Shown here piece by piece: positions 50,036 through 61,970 of a stretch of DNA of 64,000 bases. This stretch comes from Glandiceps talaboti. Taxonomy: Eukaryota > Hemichordata > Enteropneusta > Spengelidae. Below the pieces are notes generated by a model that saw only the letters and a list, made by a program, of their open reading frames with translations, was not told the origin of the DNA and made no database searches. The position numbers were made by a program, and so were the translations under genes. Location of the stretch: assembly GCF_964340395.1 (NCBI RefSeq), contig NC_135556.1, positions 15,957,600-16,021,599 of the forward strand. The letters run 5' to 3'. How positions within the stretch are numbered: position 1 is the first letter of the stretch; the number at the start of each line of letters is the position of its first letter.

Positions 50036-50085
50036 TCAGTTGTCTGACGATCGCACTATGTATATATATATATATATATATATAT
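50014..50085. repeat. 47-bp perfect palindrome and (TA)n
   Basis: 50014-50060 is a perfect palindrome with 23-bp arms and one central base (CATAGTGCGATCGTCAGACA then ACT on each arm). The left arm is the 5' half of the minus-strand hammerhead motif and the right arm repeats that half in plus orientation, so two ribozyme copies sit head to head with the plus copy truncated. A (TA)n tract follows at 50061-50085, then CATAGTGCG again. Confidence 0.9.
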
Positions 50086-50890
50086 ACATAGTGCGTATCA
50101 ATATATATACATGTATCAATATATATATATATTGACCCAAATTACAGATATTTTATGTATATCTAAAAAGTCCATTATACAGCCAGATTTTCTTTTATCA
50201 GTCTGCCATCATGACATATATTATAGGAGTTCACAAGTTACATTTGTACAATCAGTCATTTTTTAAATTACGAACCTTTTTGATAAATTTGCACAAACAA
50301 CATAATGGGAATATAATCCCTGATTACTTTGTTTTAAATGTTAAGAGCTTCTTCCATTTAAACAGAGTTTACTGGTCTCTGCCATTTATGGAATTAATGT
50401 AAATTGCATTTTGATAATCCTTGTTTAAAGTCTTCGCTCACAGTATAGTAGTGCCATTAATCTCATGAAAGCGTGTCAGTTCACTACTTTCCAATAAGGA
50501 TTTTATGGTTTAATGAAAAGTAAAGAAACATAACATGTTTACAATGTAAATTGTGTTTTCAGTAAATATTGTTATATAAGAATTTATTTCGTTTGAAGAA
50601 TATCAGTTACTTCATTTCACAGTTGGAAATACACTTTTGAACTGGATGAACTGATAAGCAACTGATATGCAAATATATATTCTTGTAAATATATATTCAT
50701 CAGTTTGACACCGATTTCCGGTTTTTTTGGTGATCCATTTATAAGATTCTGTTATTACCAAAAATTCCCCATATCTTTGGAATCATTGCTAGACGGCTTG
50801 ATGATTCAGTTAGCTTCTCCCCAACTCATCTCTTGTGTGGGCGACAAAATGAAATTTATCACTGCTCCCGGCCCACCCCTACCCCGTAAT
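50086..50890. other. Unassigned DNA
   Basis: The frame at 50211-50402 is AT-rich and unrecognised. No other feature. Confidence 0.4.
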
Positions 50891-50980
50891 ATATTCATAT
50901 TCACATTCATATTCACATTCACATTCATATTCATATTCATATTCATATTCATATTCATATTCATATTCATATTCATATTC
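50891..50980. repeat. (ATTCAT)n hexamer repeat
   Basis: About 15 units of ATTCAT/ATTCAC, explaining the Phe-Ile and Met-Asn frames on the two strands. Confidence 0.95.
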
Positions 50981-51610
50981 GCATTCATATGCAATTATTC
51001 TTTTTTTTAAAGAACATTGCCAAGAAACATAAGTACAGTTAAATAAATACATGATTATTGTGTGTTCAGTAATATTATATAAATAATATATGAGTTACAA
51101 GCCATTGTCGAGGCAAAATATGATCGACTTAAATGACACTCACTCCCTGGTGAGAACACATTACAATTATTACTGCTAGGATGTAGGGTTGTCTTCGTTC
51201 CGAATGAAATCCTTGAAAACTGACATTTTAGATAAAATTGTATTGTAGCTGAAATAGTGGAATTATATATTGTAATTTATGGATGGCGAGACTGTTTACA
51301 AACCCTTCCGGGGTTTGGGTTACACTTCCATTTTCTTTCAAAATCGTTTATTATTTCCAACATTTTCATTGAATCGTGAAATATTCTCTTGTCTGTATAT
51401 GCTATTGCATGCCCAGATTCTTTCTTCTATTTGTGCCAGTGTGTTTTGAACTCCATTTTTCTCAAATCTGCAATATTTTGAGAAACAAATCTTATGCACC
51501 TCTCTTTGAAATCAAACCTATTCCATCTTTTCTTGTTTACATTCCAGCAGTCAAACCTCTCACCAACTGCGTATTGAATTAAACACACGGGTATTGAGTT
51601 CATATCGACG
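50981..51610. other. Unassigned DNA
   Basis: No feature recognised. Confidence 0.5.
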
Positions 51611-51702
51611 TTATGTATGTATGTATGTATGTATGTATGTATGTATGTATGTATGTATGTATGTACGTACGTACGTGTCGTCTGATAATCGCATTGGCGG
51701 CA
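51611..51702 (+). repeat. (TATG)n with GTCGTCTGATAATCGCA flank
   Basis: TATG units to about 51663, then ACGTACGTACGTGTCGTCTG, ATAATCGCA and TTGGCGGCAGGTT. The first flank is shared with 47537-47570 (minus), the TTGGCGGC segment with 54680-54692 (minus). Confidence 0.8.
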
Positions 51703-52645
51703 GGTTGTGTATCACAACAGTAAAAGTATTTCATAAAATACACATATTTTATACAGCAGTATACTATTGTTTCTATTGAAGCATGTCTTTCACATATTCA
51801 CAAATGCTTCTCCTACAAGTACTATTAATTAAATGTTGTTTTAATAATCTGCTTCATATATCTGCTTCATACACTGAGTACTCTTATTTATCCCACATAG
51901 AGAAAGGTTCGACTAGGAACGTCACTACCAGCAGATAACCTCTTCAAAATTATTCAATAGTATTGGTGATTTACTTGCCATTTAAAGTGTTACAACCCGA
52001 ATTTGTAGACTTTTATTTTTACCCAGGTGAACATACTTCGTAAATAAACCTAATCTAACAGATCAGAAACACTGGAGAAATGGCCATGCGTTACGTCTAC
52101 TGTGGTGTTAATGTCCCAGGCACATTTTATCTAAATGCAAACCTGGACGAAAACCATTAATAGTGATAGAGGAGACAACATACTTCCTTTGATGATGAAA
52201 GAATCCATTAAAATAAAGGAACCCACCGACTATATTCGAACAAATGATGATATTATCGTGAAATTATTCCATGTATGCTTTAGCACTTTTTATCAGCTAT
52301 CTACTGAAACATTACAATGGTCTGATGTACGAACGAGTGTTATTGTTAGTCGAGTTTGAAAATGTAAAGCTTGGACTCACAGTTACTAATAAATCATAGG
52401 CTTTAGTTCTATATATTATACTGTATAAAGTATTATTGCTTATGGGTAAACGCCTCTACATCAAAAAAGTAACTGTAGGTTTCTAAAGATTCTAGGTTAG
52501 AAGGAAGATTCTGTAACAACCTCAAAAGCACTATCTCTCAACAGGCAGTAGTAAATGTCATAAATTTCAATTCATGAGGTGACCTGAAAGGTTCTTGATT
52601 GTTACAACTCGTGTGTATTGTCATATTGAAATATATCGTTAATTT
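51703..52645. other. Unassigned DNA
   Basis: The plus frame at 52135-52359 looks mildly protein-like but is unrecognised and unsupported by splice sites. Confidence 0.4.
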
Positions 52646-53035
52646 TTGAATACCATACACATGGCATCTCCACCCCATAGTTACTGTACTGTACACATGG
52701 TATCACCAATCCACATTATCATACACATGGCATTACCCACTCCACAGCACCATACACATAACATCATCCACTCCACATTACGGTACACATGGTATCACCC
52801 ACTCCACAGTATCACACACTCCACAATATCATACACGCGCATCACACACTCCACAATATAATACACATGCATCACACACACCACACTATTGTACAACATG
52901 CATCACCCACTCCACAATATCATACACGCGCATCACACACATCGCAATATCATACACATAGCATCACCCACTCCACAATATCATACACATACATCACACA
53001 CACCACAATATCATACACATGCTCACCCTCTTCAC
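52646..53035. repeat. Degenerate 28-30-bp minisatellite
   Basis: About 12 units built on CCCACTCCACAATATCATAC followed by ACATGCATCA, with unit-to-unit changes between CACC and CACAC and between ATG and GCG. Confidence 0.8.
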
Positions 53036-54002
53036 AATGGATGGCGTCGTTGATACAAATATTCCTTATCCCATCATACTTCATAAGTTGCATAGCGTAC
53101 TAATAGTTATTCATGCATTTGAGAAAATGTTTGATCGACTCATTCACATTGCTCTTGACTGCAGGATATTTGCTCTGGCAGGACCGACGGATGATTCATC
53201 ATGTTTTAGTGAGCAGGACAAGCTTTTCATATGATGAAACTCAAACAACCACCGAAAACCATAAAGTTGTTTGACCAATTCCTTTAGGGCAATGCAATTA
53301 TCTGATTAGTTTTTCGTGCAAATATGTGGATAATATATAGGTTTCATTTTATGTTGATTGATCACTGTTCTCTCCTTGTCTATATTCATTAAATCATTAT
53401 TTATTCAATTAAAATGCTCATTGTCAGTAAAGACTACCTTTTTAAACGTAACTTAACCCATTATGTAGCATATACAACGACATGTAGTTTGTTTATACGT
53501 TAAAGGTTTTTGTTAATGTAATCTTCACTTTATGCTAAACTTAATCTTTCCATAGAGACACAACAAAATGCTGAACGCGGAATGTATTTGAAGTCGGAGA
53601 GGTTGTATATTTGTATAATCCAGCTATTATGTCAGGATGCAGCAAGAAATTTCGTAAGAACTTTCGCGGACTGTATGGAATAGCAGAATTCATTTCACCT
53701 GTGAACTACTGTCTGAAAAATCTTCATTCGAATAAACTCTATCCTAATGTAGTTCATCATAATTGTTTAAAGCATGGTAAACTTAGATAGGAATTAATTG
53801 GTAGTAGGCCAAATATGAATTTGCCATTGGTTTGTTCTGAGAGCAACGAACAGTCTGAGCAACAGCATACCTTGAATGCAGTATCGGACGCATCGATTTT
53901 CACTCACAGTTTTTTTTTTTACCGAATATGACAGTTTCCACGAAAATACGGATAACTTCGCCCTATTTAAAAAAAAAACAAACGTTTGAACGCAAACAAT
54001 AA
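53036..54002. other. Unassigned DNA
   Basis: No supported gene; short poly-T and poly-A runs near 53910 and 53970. Confidence 0.5.
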
Positions 54003-54072
54003 TATTCAGGGTCGGCACCATAAACAAGGGTCGGTCAGGTTATTGGAAACACGCATTTTTTTATTTGGCCTT
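54003..54072. repeat. Fragment of GGGTCGG...TTTATTTGGCC element
   Basis: GGGTCGG followed within 60 bp by TTTTTTTATTTGGCCTTA, the same terminal sequence as at about 60975-61035. A terminal fragment of a small dispersed element. Confidence 0.6.
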
Positions 54073-54609
54073 AGTATGCTAATAGTTTCGAGTAGAATGT
54101 CTGCACATATCCGTACAGTAATTAAATTTGTAAATCGTCAAATCTGTACACACTAGTTAAAATTATGTTCACATTGCCAGTTCTGTATAACACCACGAAG
54201 ACACGAATCAATGTAATCTGATAGGAATTGATATACTCACAAATGTATTTGATTCCACACGTTCTCCAATATACTGTAGACAGTTGTTATTTGAACTAGT
54301 GGAAGATGATGGATCTAGTAAATGGAACGCTTCCCGAATTTTGGAACAACATACAACACACAGCATGGTCATATTTGACAATTTGGCGGTCCACTCTATG
54401 TAAAATCCGATCTATCAGAAGGGTACTTAAATTTCCTGCAAGTAAGGTGTTGGTAATTGATACCTTCAAATGATAATCAAGTCAAGGAAGTTTTTTCCCC
54501 AGTATTCATTAAATTGAAATTCAAGCAGACAAATACATATTGATAGGTTTATCGTCGCTAAAATTGCTTACCTGGTTGCTTACCTGCGTACGTATACACA
54601 CACGCAGTC

Positions 54610-54695
54610 ACATACATACATACATACATACATACATACATACATACATACATGCATACATGCATGCATGCATATATACATCAAACCCGCCGCCA
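54610..54695 (-). repeat. (CATA)n with TTGGCGGC flank
   Basis: ACAT units at 54610-54672, then on the minus side a segment containing TTGGCGGCGGGTTTG, related to the flank at 51690-51702. Confidence 0.8.
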
Positions 54696-54908
54696 ATTTG
54701 TTCATTTTGCGATTCAATTTTTAACTATATCTTATTTATAGGTTGTGCCCACGATATATTTATTTGACTTTGACTTTGACTTTGATTAGTCTATGGGAAT
54801 GGTCAATTGCATTTGTGTCAAACGTAATTTCGCCATCGTCGACTTTAACTTGGCTGCTGGTAAAAATACCTAGTACCTCGCTGTAGCAACAAAGAGGGAT
54901 TTATAATT

Positions 54909-54910
54909 AG

Positions 54911-54991
<81 letters not shown>
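54909..54991. repeat. (AG)n microsatellite
   Basis: About 40 pure AG units. Confidence 0.95.
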
Positions 54992-54997
<6 letters not shown>

Positions 54998-55959
54998 GAT
55001 TGAATATGTAGATATCTTCTCTACTCAGTATATCATTAAAGCTCAAATGGTAACACCAAGTTGTTTTGACGACCTGATGAGTTCAATCATGACGAGGAGG
55101 CACGCGGAAAGTTAGGATGGATTACTAAACAGCTTGTCTGTGATGGCATTAATTGGTATAAAACGATGAATTTGCTTTTATTACCCATTAGCAAGGTATT
55201 ACTAAATTATTCGGTCGACATATGGATGTTTGATGTTATGTAAACAACGCAAACCCCAATTTGTCTCCATAACGACCGGAGCTCGAGTACATAAAGACAC
55301 ATTTTAATGCATTGTTAACGGACGATGACATTGGTCTAAAAGTCGTTTTTTCACTTTCCTAGATGCATTATAAGAAAATTTAGAAATAGCTGTCTTTCAG
55401 CCCAAGAACATTAGTATACTAACGCTGTAAGTAGGTTGGCAGGTTTCAAAACACTGTAACGCAATGAACTAATTGCATTATTTGAGGTCACAATTGGATG
55501 AAAGATGATTTGGTGGTTTCAGTGGTATAGTTTTGGTTGTTAAAAATGTTAATTACTTGGTTGCTCATTCACATGAACACTCATCAATGCTGTTATTTGG
55601 TGGAAAAAATTATAGTGGTGCTATAGCTTTGGTCGTAGGCATGATTGCCGGGCATATTTGGTGTTCAGGTTTACAACCAAGAGTTACAATGTTGTTTAGG
55701 TAAAACATCATATTAGACTGTTACCAGGGCACCGCATGGTTTTTTTTTTGCATTTTCAATTCTCCTGGAATTATGAGAGATAGAGCAAGTGCTGCATCTT
55801 TTCCTCTATACTTCAATACACTGGCAATTTTATGTATAGAGAAGGCTTGAAGACTCAACAACTACAAATCTTGCTTTTTTGTCCTTATGTGAGGCATTTC
55901 GTGTATGTTCATCTTGTGAGAAGAAGATTCTTTTACTTGACTGACTATAACAGATGTCT
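54992..55959. other. Unassigned DNA
   Basis: No supported gene. A CTGATGA stretch at about 55072 is considered in the findings. Confidence 0.5.
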
Positions 55960-56050
55960 TGAACACTTCGTAAGGTGGCTGGAGAATACTTACAATTTGA
56001 CTAAATTTTAAACATTAAGTACAGTCTCCAGTCACCTTGTGAAGTGTTCA
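55960..56050. repeat. Hairpin with 26-bp arms
   Basis: TGAACACTTCGTAAGGTGGC then TGGAGA on the left pairs with TCTCCAGTCACCTTGTGAAG then TGTTCA on the right, with two mismatches and a loop of about 39 bp. It may be a worn small foldback element. Confidence 0.75.
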
Positions 56051-59000
56051 AATGTGTCCATTTTATGGTGTCTCAAATTGGTTAGAAAAAGGCAGAAACA
56101 GGAGGACTATTAAAATAGGAAGATGAAATAGAACAAAAAAAAAACAAAGAAAATCCAAACCCTAGTGGACCAGGTTTATGAATGGTAGTCAGTACTAATA
56201 AGTACAGAAACCATGTCTACATGGCGCATGGTACAAACAGTGTGCATAAACTTAGTAATCAGTCACTCAACATAAGTAAAAAAGTAGGACAATGCTACCA
56301 CTTTGCATTCTATGATTTGATAGACACAAAAAAGCGAAGTTTCGATCTACATAATGTCATAACACTGGAGACGTTAGGATTTAACTTGATTGACTTTATC
56401 GACAGCATTGGTGTGATCGAAATTTAGTCAAGCAGTGTGGTTTAATTTAAACACAGACTACGTGATGTTTATGCCTACTGGAACGATTACTTGGAATGTG
56501 TTTTCTCTAATTGGTAATGTCATGGAGCTACGTAGTCTGTTTCGATAAAAGTTTAAAACCATTATTTACACACCCAGGTGGTAGGATTGAGAAAAGATAA
56601 ATGGAGATATGATGAAGATAAGATTTCCGACAAATATAGAAATTCAAATTTGCGTAACGTTCATCATCTAGCATAATTTATAAATATTTGGTTTTACGAT
56701 TGTTAATATAAATTTAAATAATTCTATATTCAAAACTATTAAACATGTTAAGCTAAGTATCAGAGACGATATTCTGGCCTTATGCCGTACATTGTTTAAA
56801 TATGAGAAAACGTAGTCCACTTTTTAAAAACGCATTTCCCCCTTTTCTCTTGTGTTTCAGAGAGTACCTCAACTTTCTAAATAGTCATTTCTCTTAGGTT
56901 AAACATTCATTGACCCTAAACACAATTGTGAATGTATAATAAGATATCTTGAGGTGTCGAGATTTCATCTAGTTCATCTAGGTGTTTTGTATATGAAATG
57001 TATACGCTCAAGCCATGAGCGTGGGTGGGTATGGAGTGGATAAAGATTAAACGCTGTTCACACCTGATGGCGATAACATCGTATGTGTATTGCTTTTTGT
57101 AGCGTTTAAGTTTCGTTGTGGTAGCAAGCAACTGACAATATCACATTGAAGGTAAATTTTGCACACAATACACGGACAATAATACACTTTGTAAACGAAC
57201 ATTGCACTTTGGAGGTCATTATTTAGGTTTTTGTTTGTACTGATTGGTTAGTTGCGGATGAGTCGTATGTGGGGAATTACCCTCGGAAAACCACGGGAAT
57301 GGGTTGGGGGAGCAGAATAAATTACCTAAATGATCTTGGATTGTTTGCGTATATACTTTTCACATTCATAAATATATTAATGTTTTCTTTAAGGCATAAA
57401 CAAGCCCATGTTTGTCATGCAATAGCGATTGCAGTTGCCGAGACGGAGACATTATATCAATTTACAAATATTTCAAATCATAGTCATCTGGAATTTGACT
57501 AATTTCATTCTAGTTCTGCTTCAATATAAATGTTATTTATATTAAAAGATATATTCTATACTTAAATGAAATGGTAAAATGTATAAAGTAGCATTGTTAC
57601 TACAGAATGTTCATACTTACATTTAGCATTAACTATACAAAATTGGCATTTATGAGTACAAATAACTTTTATATACACTTTATACTGTATCTACAGCTGT
57701 AAATTACTGCTTTCGTCCTTGGGCTATATGAATACAACACTCAATTGCATGTAAGAGCCATTACATGGTGTAAGTAAGCAAACAATGTACACTATGCACT
57801 TGCAACCTTAGTTCGTGTTTGGTGTAAGGTATTTGAAAGCCTTTAAATTTGGATAGACAATGGCCCCCTTTCTGTGGATTGACAGAATATAAAACATAAT
57901 TCTAGGCATGAATAGAGATCATGAGGAGGAAAAATAGGCGAACGTCTTAAAATGGAGGTCAATTAGGACAGGACAACAGAATGGTGAAGCCTTTGCAAAA
58001 TGTGAATCAAAGTTTATTCAAAAAACACATTTAAGTTGCTAATTTCAAGAAATAGATGGAAATTTCGCTAATGTATTCAACAATCAGTGAAACTGTTCTC
58101 GTAAACTTTTGTTGACGGAACTTCTTGAATTTAAAACAACTCATGTAGTCACACTTTTAAAATGACACTCCTGAAAATCCAACTAGTTTCATTGATATTG
58201 ATGTGATAGCGTGACATAGCACTGTTATTGGCTTGTCGCAGTATGAACACAAAGTAGTTCTCATCACGCAAGGCTTGGTGATTAGGAATTAAATGACCCG
58301 TTTTTACAAACCAACCCTGCAGGTTAGGAGCGCTCATTTAACGCCTATTGATTTTCCTGTGCCCGTTCTTGCATGTCATACTTATACTGTCATGACAGAT
58401 TTAGTTTACGACTTCGACCACAACGTGAAATTTTAAGATAGCTTTTATTATGCCCATAATATCACACATAGTGTTAACTATATTATTGCGTATACCAGTT
58501 TACTTTTAAGAGGTACCCACACATTGATGTGTTTTAATAACATTATGTGTTTGAATTAGTTAAATTTGATTTGACGAATTGATAAGATATATGCAAAAAA
58601 TACCGTGAGCATTAATGTTTCAATTCAATACATCTGATATATTATAGATCAATTCAATGTATGGTATATATTCCAAATTGATCTAAATTTAACCGATGAC
58701 CTCTATAGAAAACCATTTTCCTGAGCGGACTGAGATTTAATACGCTACTGTAACAGTTGAAAAGATTTAAAATGTTCAAAAGAGACACAATCACACATTT
58801 ATTTGATGACTTGTTTTAGCGAGTTGAATTTTATAACAATAACCTTTCAACCTTGGATTGCATGGCGACTATATAACATTTATGAGTACGTGTCAATTTG
58901 ATCAGCTGCAGCTTCAGAGGTACTCTGACCAATAACCTGTGAAAGAAGGTTCGCTTACTATAGTTGAATAAACAAAGTAGAAATTCAATTTGTGTTCCTA

Positions 59001-60715
59001 TTATTCTCAGCACGCGAGTTCGTTTCATACCTACAAACTTATAGGTGTTATTTCTGTCAAAAGGGAGAGATTAATCAATAATGGGTGACTGCATGACACT
59101 TTAGACGTCATTTCCAGCTGGCTCATGTTTGTATTTTTGAAAGGATACGTCATTATTTTTAAATGTGTATTTCATTATTCTCTCTGTACATACAATGAAT
59201 ACAATTATACATGGCTTCGCATTAGAACATGTATGTAATGGACAAGTCTGCAAATGTCTGTCCAGATTGGCCAAACGAAAGCTTATATTAAAAAATTCAA
59301 TAACATTGAAAAAGTAAAACTGTGTGAACTGAATTGAATTGTCGCACTACGTTCCTTTTGTATAGTCCATGATTTATAATTTTGAGTACCATGTTGATCT
59401 CCTTTTCAACTATATTACTATGAAAGCACGTTAATCGTACGACTTAGGCAGCTAACGAAGATAGGATTTTGACATGTTATTCTTAATTTTTTATGATTGT
59501 TTTCAAACGTCATATGTCGAATGGCCGCGAAATCTCGCGTGATTGCCTAAAACGGTGTTCGATAAAGACCTGACGACACCTTAGCAATTGCCCTCTTGCG
59601 GTATACAGATTACAGGTGATTATTCATCACCGGTAATCATACAAATCCAAATGTTTATCCATATACATCAGTAGCTCGTGAATAATCAACATCACCCAGA
59701 CTGATAGGATGCCATTCAGTTTATAATTTTGCAAGATTATCATGAACTTTTACGCAAGTTTTCACTTTTTAGCCGACTCAAATTTGAAAGAAAAACACAA
59801 AACAAGTAGCAAACGCGGCTTCATGGTTGTTAGTTGGCAACAGATAATTTTTATAGATCTGATAAATTGCTCATCTAGAAATCACAGATAACCACACTTT
59901 TCTATCTATCTCCAAAGATAGTGGTGAAAGCTATTCAAAACAGTGATAGTGACCTTACACCTTGTTTGATGCTATTGATCTTGGTTAAAATGGAACTAAC
60001 GAAGAGTTTCTACAATGCATGGAGACTGGGTTTCTAGATCTTATTGCTGACGACATTTTCCCTTTACTTAAAACCAGATTCAGACATTATACCATTCACG
60101 CTTCACGAACCATTTTAGCAACCACCTGCACATGTAAGCAACGGTGCAGCTGGGCAGGATGGTCGTTAACCATCACCGTATATTGTTGTGATTTAGATAT
60201 ACACATCACGTATCCTTACTGGAAAACAAGTGACGGTTTCATAACTGACACACAGTGTTATACAATTATATAAATGGCGCCTCTTCCTACAAATTGCAAG
60301 TTTGCTTATTTGGATAGTGTTATTTGGCATGGTGAAGTTGAAGCATGACTACAACACTGTGTTCATCACATACTAGTTTGTTTCATATATACGAGATTGT
60401 TTGTTTGTACGTCGACGTCTGTGTAGCAGGATATGTATGGAAATTATAGCTGAAATTAGATGATACTCCGTTGAAAGATTGGCTAGTAGAGAGAACGACC
60501 AGTTGATCCCATTGTGAATGAGATTCAAATCTCAATGTCCATTTTGATGAAGAAGCCATTGTGAAATCAATCTGATAACCCATACATGATTGTATAGATT
60601 CACTTGTGCTGCAGTAGTTATATTTTAATTAAATACTTTTTTTTAATTAAAAGAACACACTTATGAATTTATAAGAAACACGCGTTAATAGTAGTAATAT
60701 AAACCCAAAATGGCT
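56051..60715. other. Long unassigned region
   Basis: No exon, RNA gene or transposon could be supported over 4.6 kb. The frames at 56182-56427, 57269-57502 and 60019-60273 lack recognisable domains. A 13-bp-arm hairpin (GATTACAGGTGAT ... ATCACCGGTAATC) lies at about 59607-59638. Confidence 0.5.
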
Positions 60716-61035
60716 ATATGGGGTGGTTAGACGTAAAAAAATGTGTTTCCGATTACATTCAATTTTAATAGGTAGATTTTTTTTTATTTTATTAAATTTA
60801 TTTTTTAATATGTGAGTGTCTAGTTCAGGTTTTCCAAATGGTCTATGTGTTGTTTATTTATTCCTATCATATGTACAGCCATTACAGATTGGAAGAATAG
60901 TTTTATATTGTCTTTTTAAGTTTCCGCACCCACTATTTCTTGCGAGACTTCACGATTTTCGCGATTTTATTATTATTTTTCTCGAATACGTAAAGAAAAA
61001 GTTTAGGGTCGGAACCAACGTTTTTTATTTGGCCT
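60716..61035. mobile_element. Probable small TIR element, GGTTCCGAC family
   Basis: The right end GGGTCGGAACC...TTTTTTATTTGGCCTTA (60975-61035) is a rough inverted match of the left end (AAAAAAATGTGTTTCCGATT, about 60735). Related fragments lie at 54003-54072 and 61735-61915. Length about 320 bp. No target duplication identified. Confidence 0.5.
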
Positions 61036-61734
61036 TATAGTTAAGAATGTTCGGTAGATTCATGTTAACCATAGATTCCAAACGAAACTTTTCGGGTGTA
61101 TAGATTCAATGAATTCAAATGAAAAGAAAAAAAAGGGATCAACATATTTTATGAAAAACTAGAAATCGCTAAAAATGGGTAAAATCACCAAAAATCTCAC
61201 AATGTATGCGTTTTATGAATTTAGTGTTCGGAAAGAAAATGCACATTATACGGGAATACGTGTACCTACTTTTACATCATAATATATTTATTATTTATCC
61301 TATATGTGATGACAACTGAATCTTATAAACCGTTGTTCAATATGCCGTTCTATGAACCATAACAGTAGACTGGTTTAATTATTCGTTCCGACATGCGCAG
61401 AACAATGCGCAATGGCAAAACTCGCGGACGTCATTAAATTAAATTGAATTGTTGATCAGTAGCCAAAAATAATCATTATCAAACATACAATCATTGCTAG
61501 CATTGGCCACCGAGCTCCAATCATCGAGCTGCCCTTCTTTGATTTTTGAATAGTACGACGCTTATGAGGGCATGTGCTCAAACTCATCTTTGATACTGGT
61601 ACGTATGCACTTTGCCAAATATCATTTAGTTTTCGATTGCAGTCTAAATGAAAGGTATTAACGCTTCGTCTATCGATGATCCTAGCAAGAAAGTCCTGAC
61701 TTGGCAGGTGTCATTCCTGTATTAAAACGTTTCT

Positions 61735-61904
61735 TGGCCTAGGAATAGGAAGGGTTGATTGTACACCAAAATGTGAATGTGCAAGAATAAGTAAAAGGGA
61801 GCACTTGAACAAAAAATAAATTGTGTGGTTCCGATTGCGATCAATTTTAGAAAAGGTGGGGTAGGTACATTTTTTATTTTATTATATATTATTATTCTTA
61901 TATA

Positions 61905-61965
<61 letters not shown>
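61735..61965. repeat. Related element fragment with (TA)n
   Basis: TGTGGTTCCGATTGCGATCA then ATTTTAG at about 61820-61850 matches the left side of the element at 60735. An AT-rich ATTTTTTATTTTATTA stretch and a (TA)n tract at 61912-61964 follow. Confidence 0.6.
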
Positions 61966-61970
<5 letters not shown>

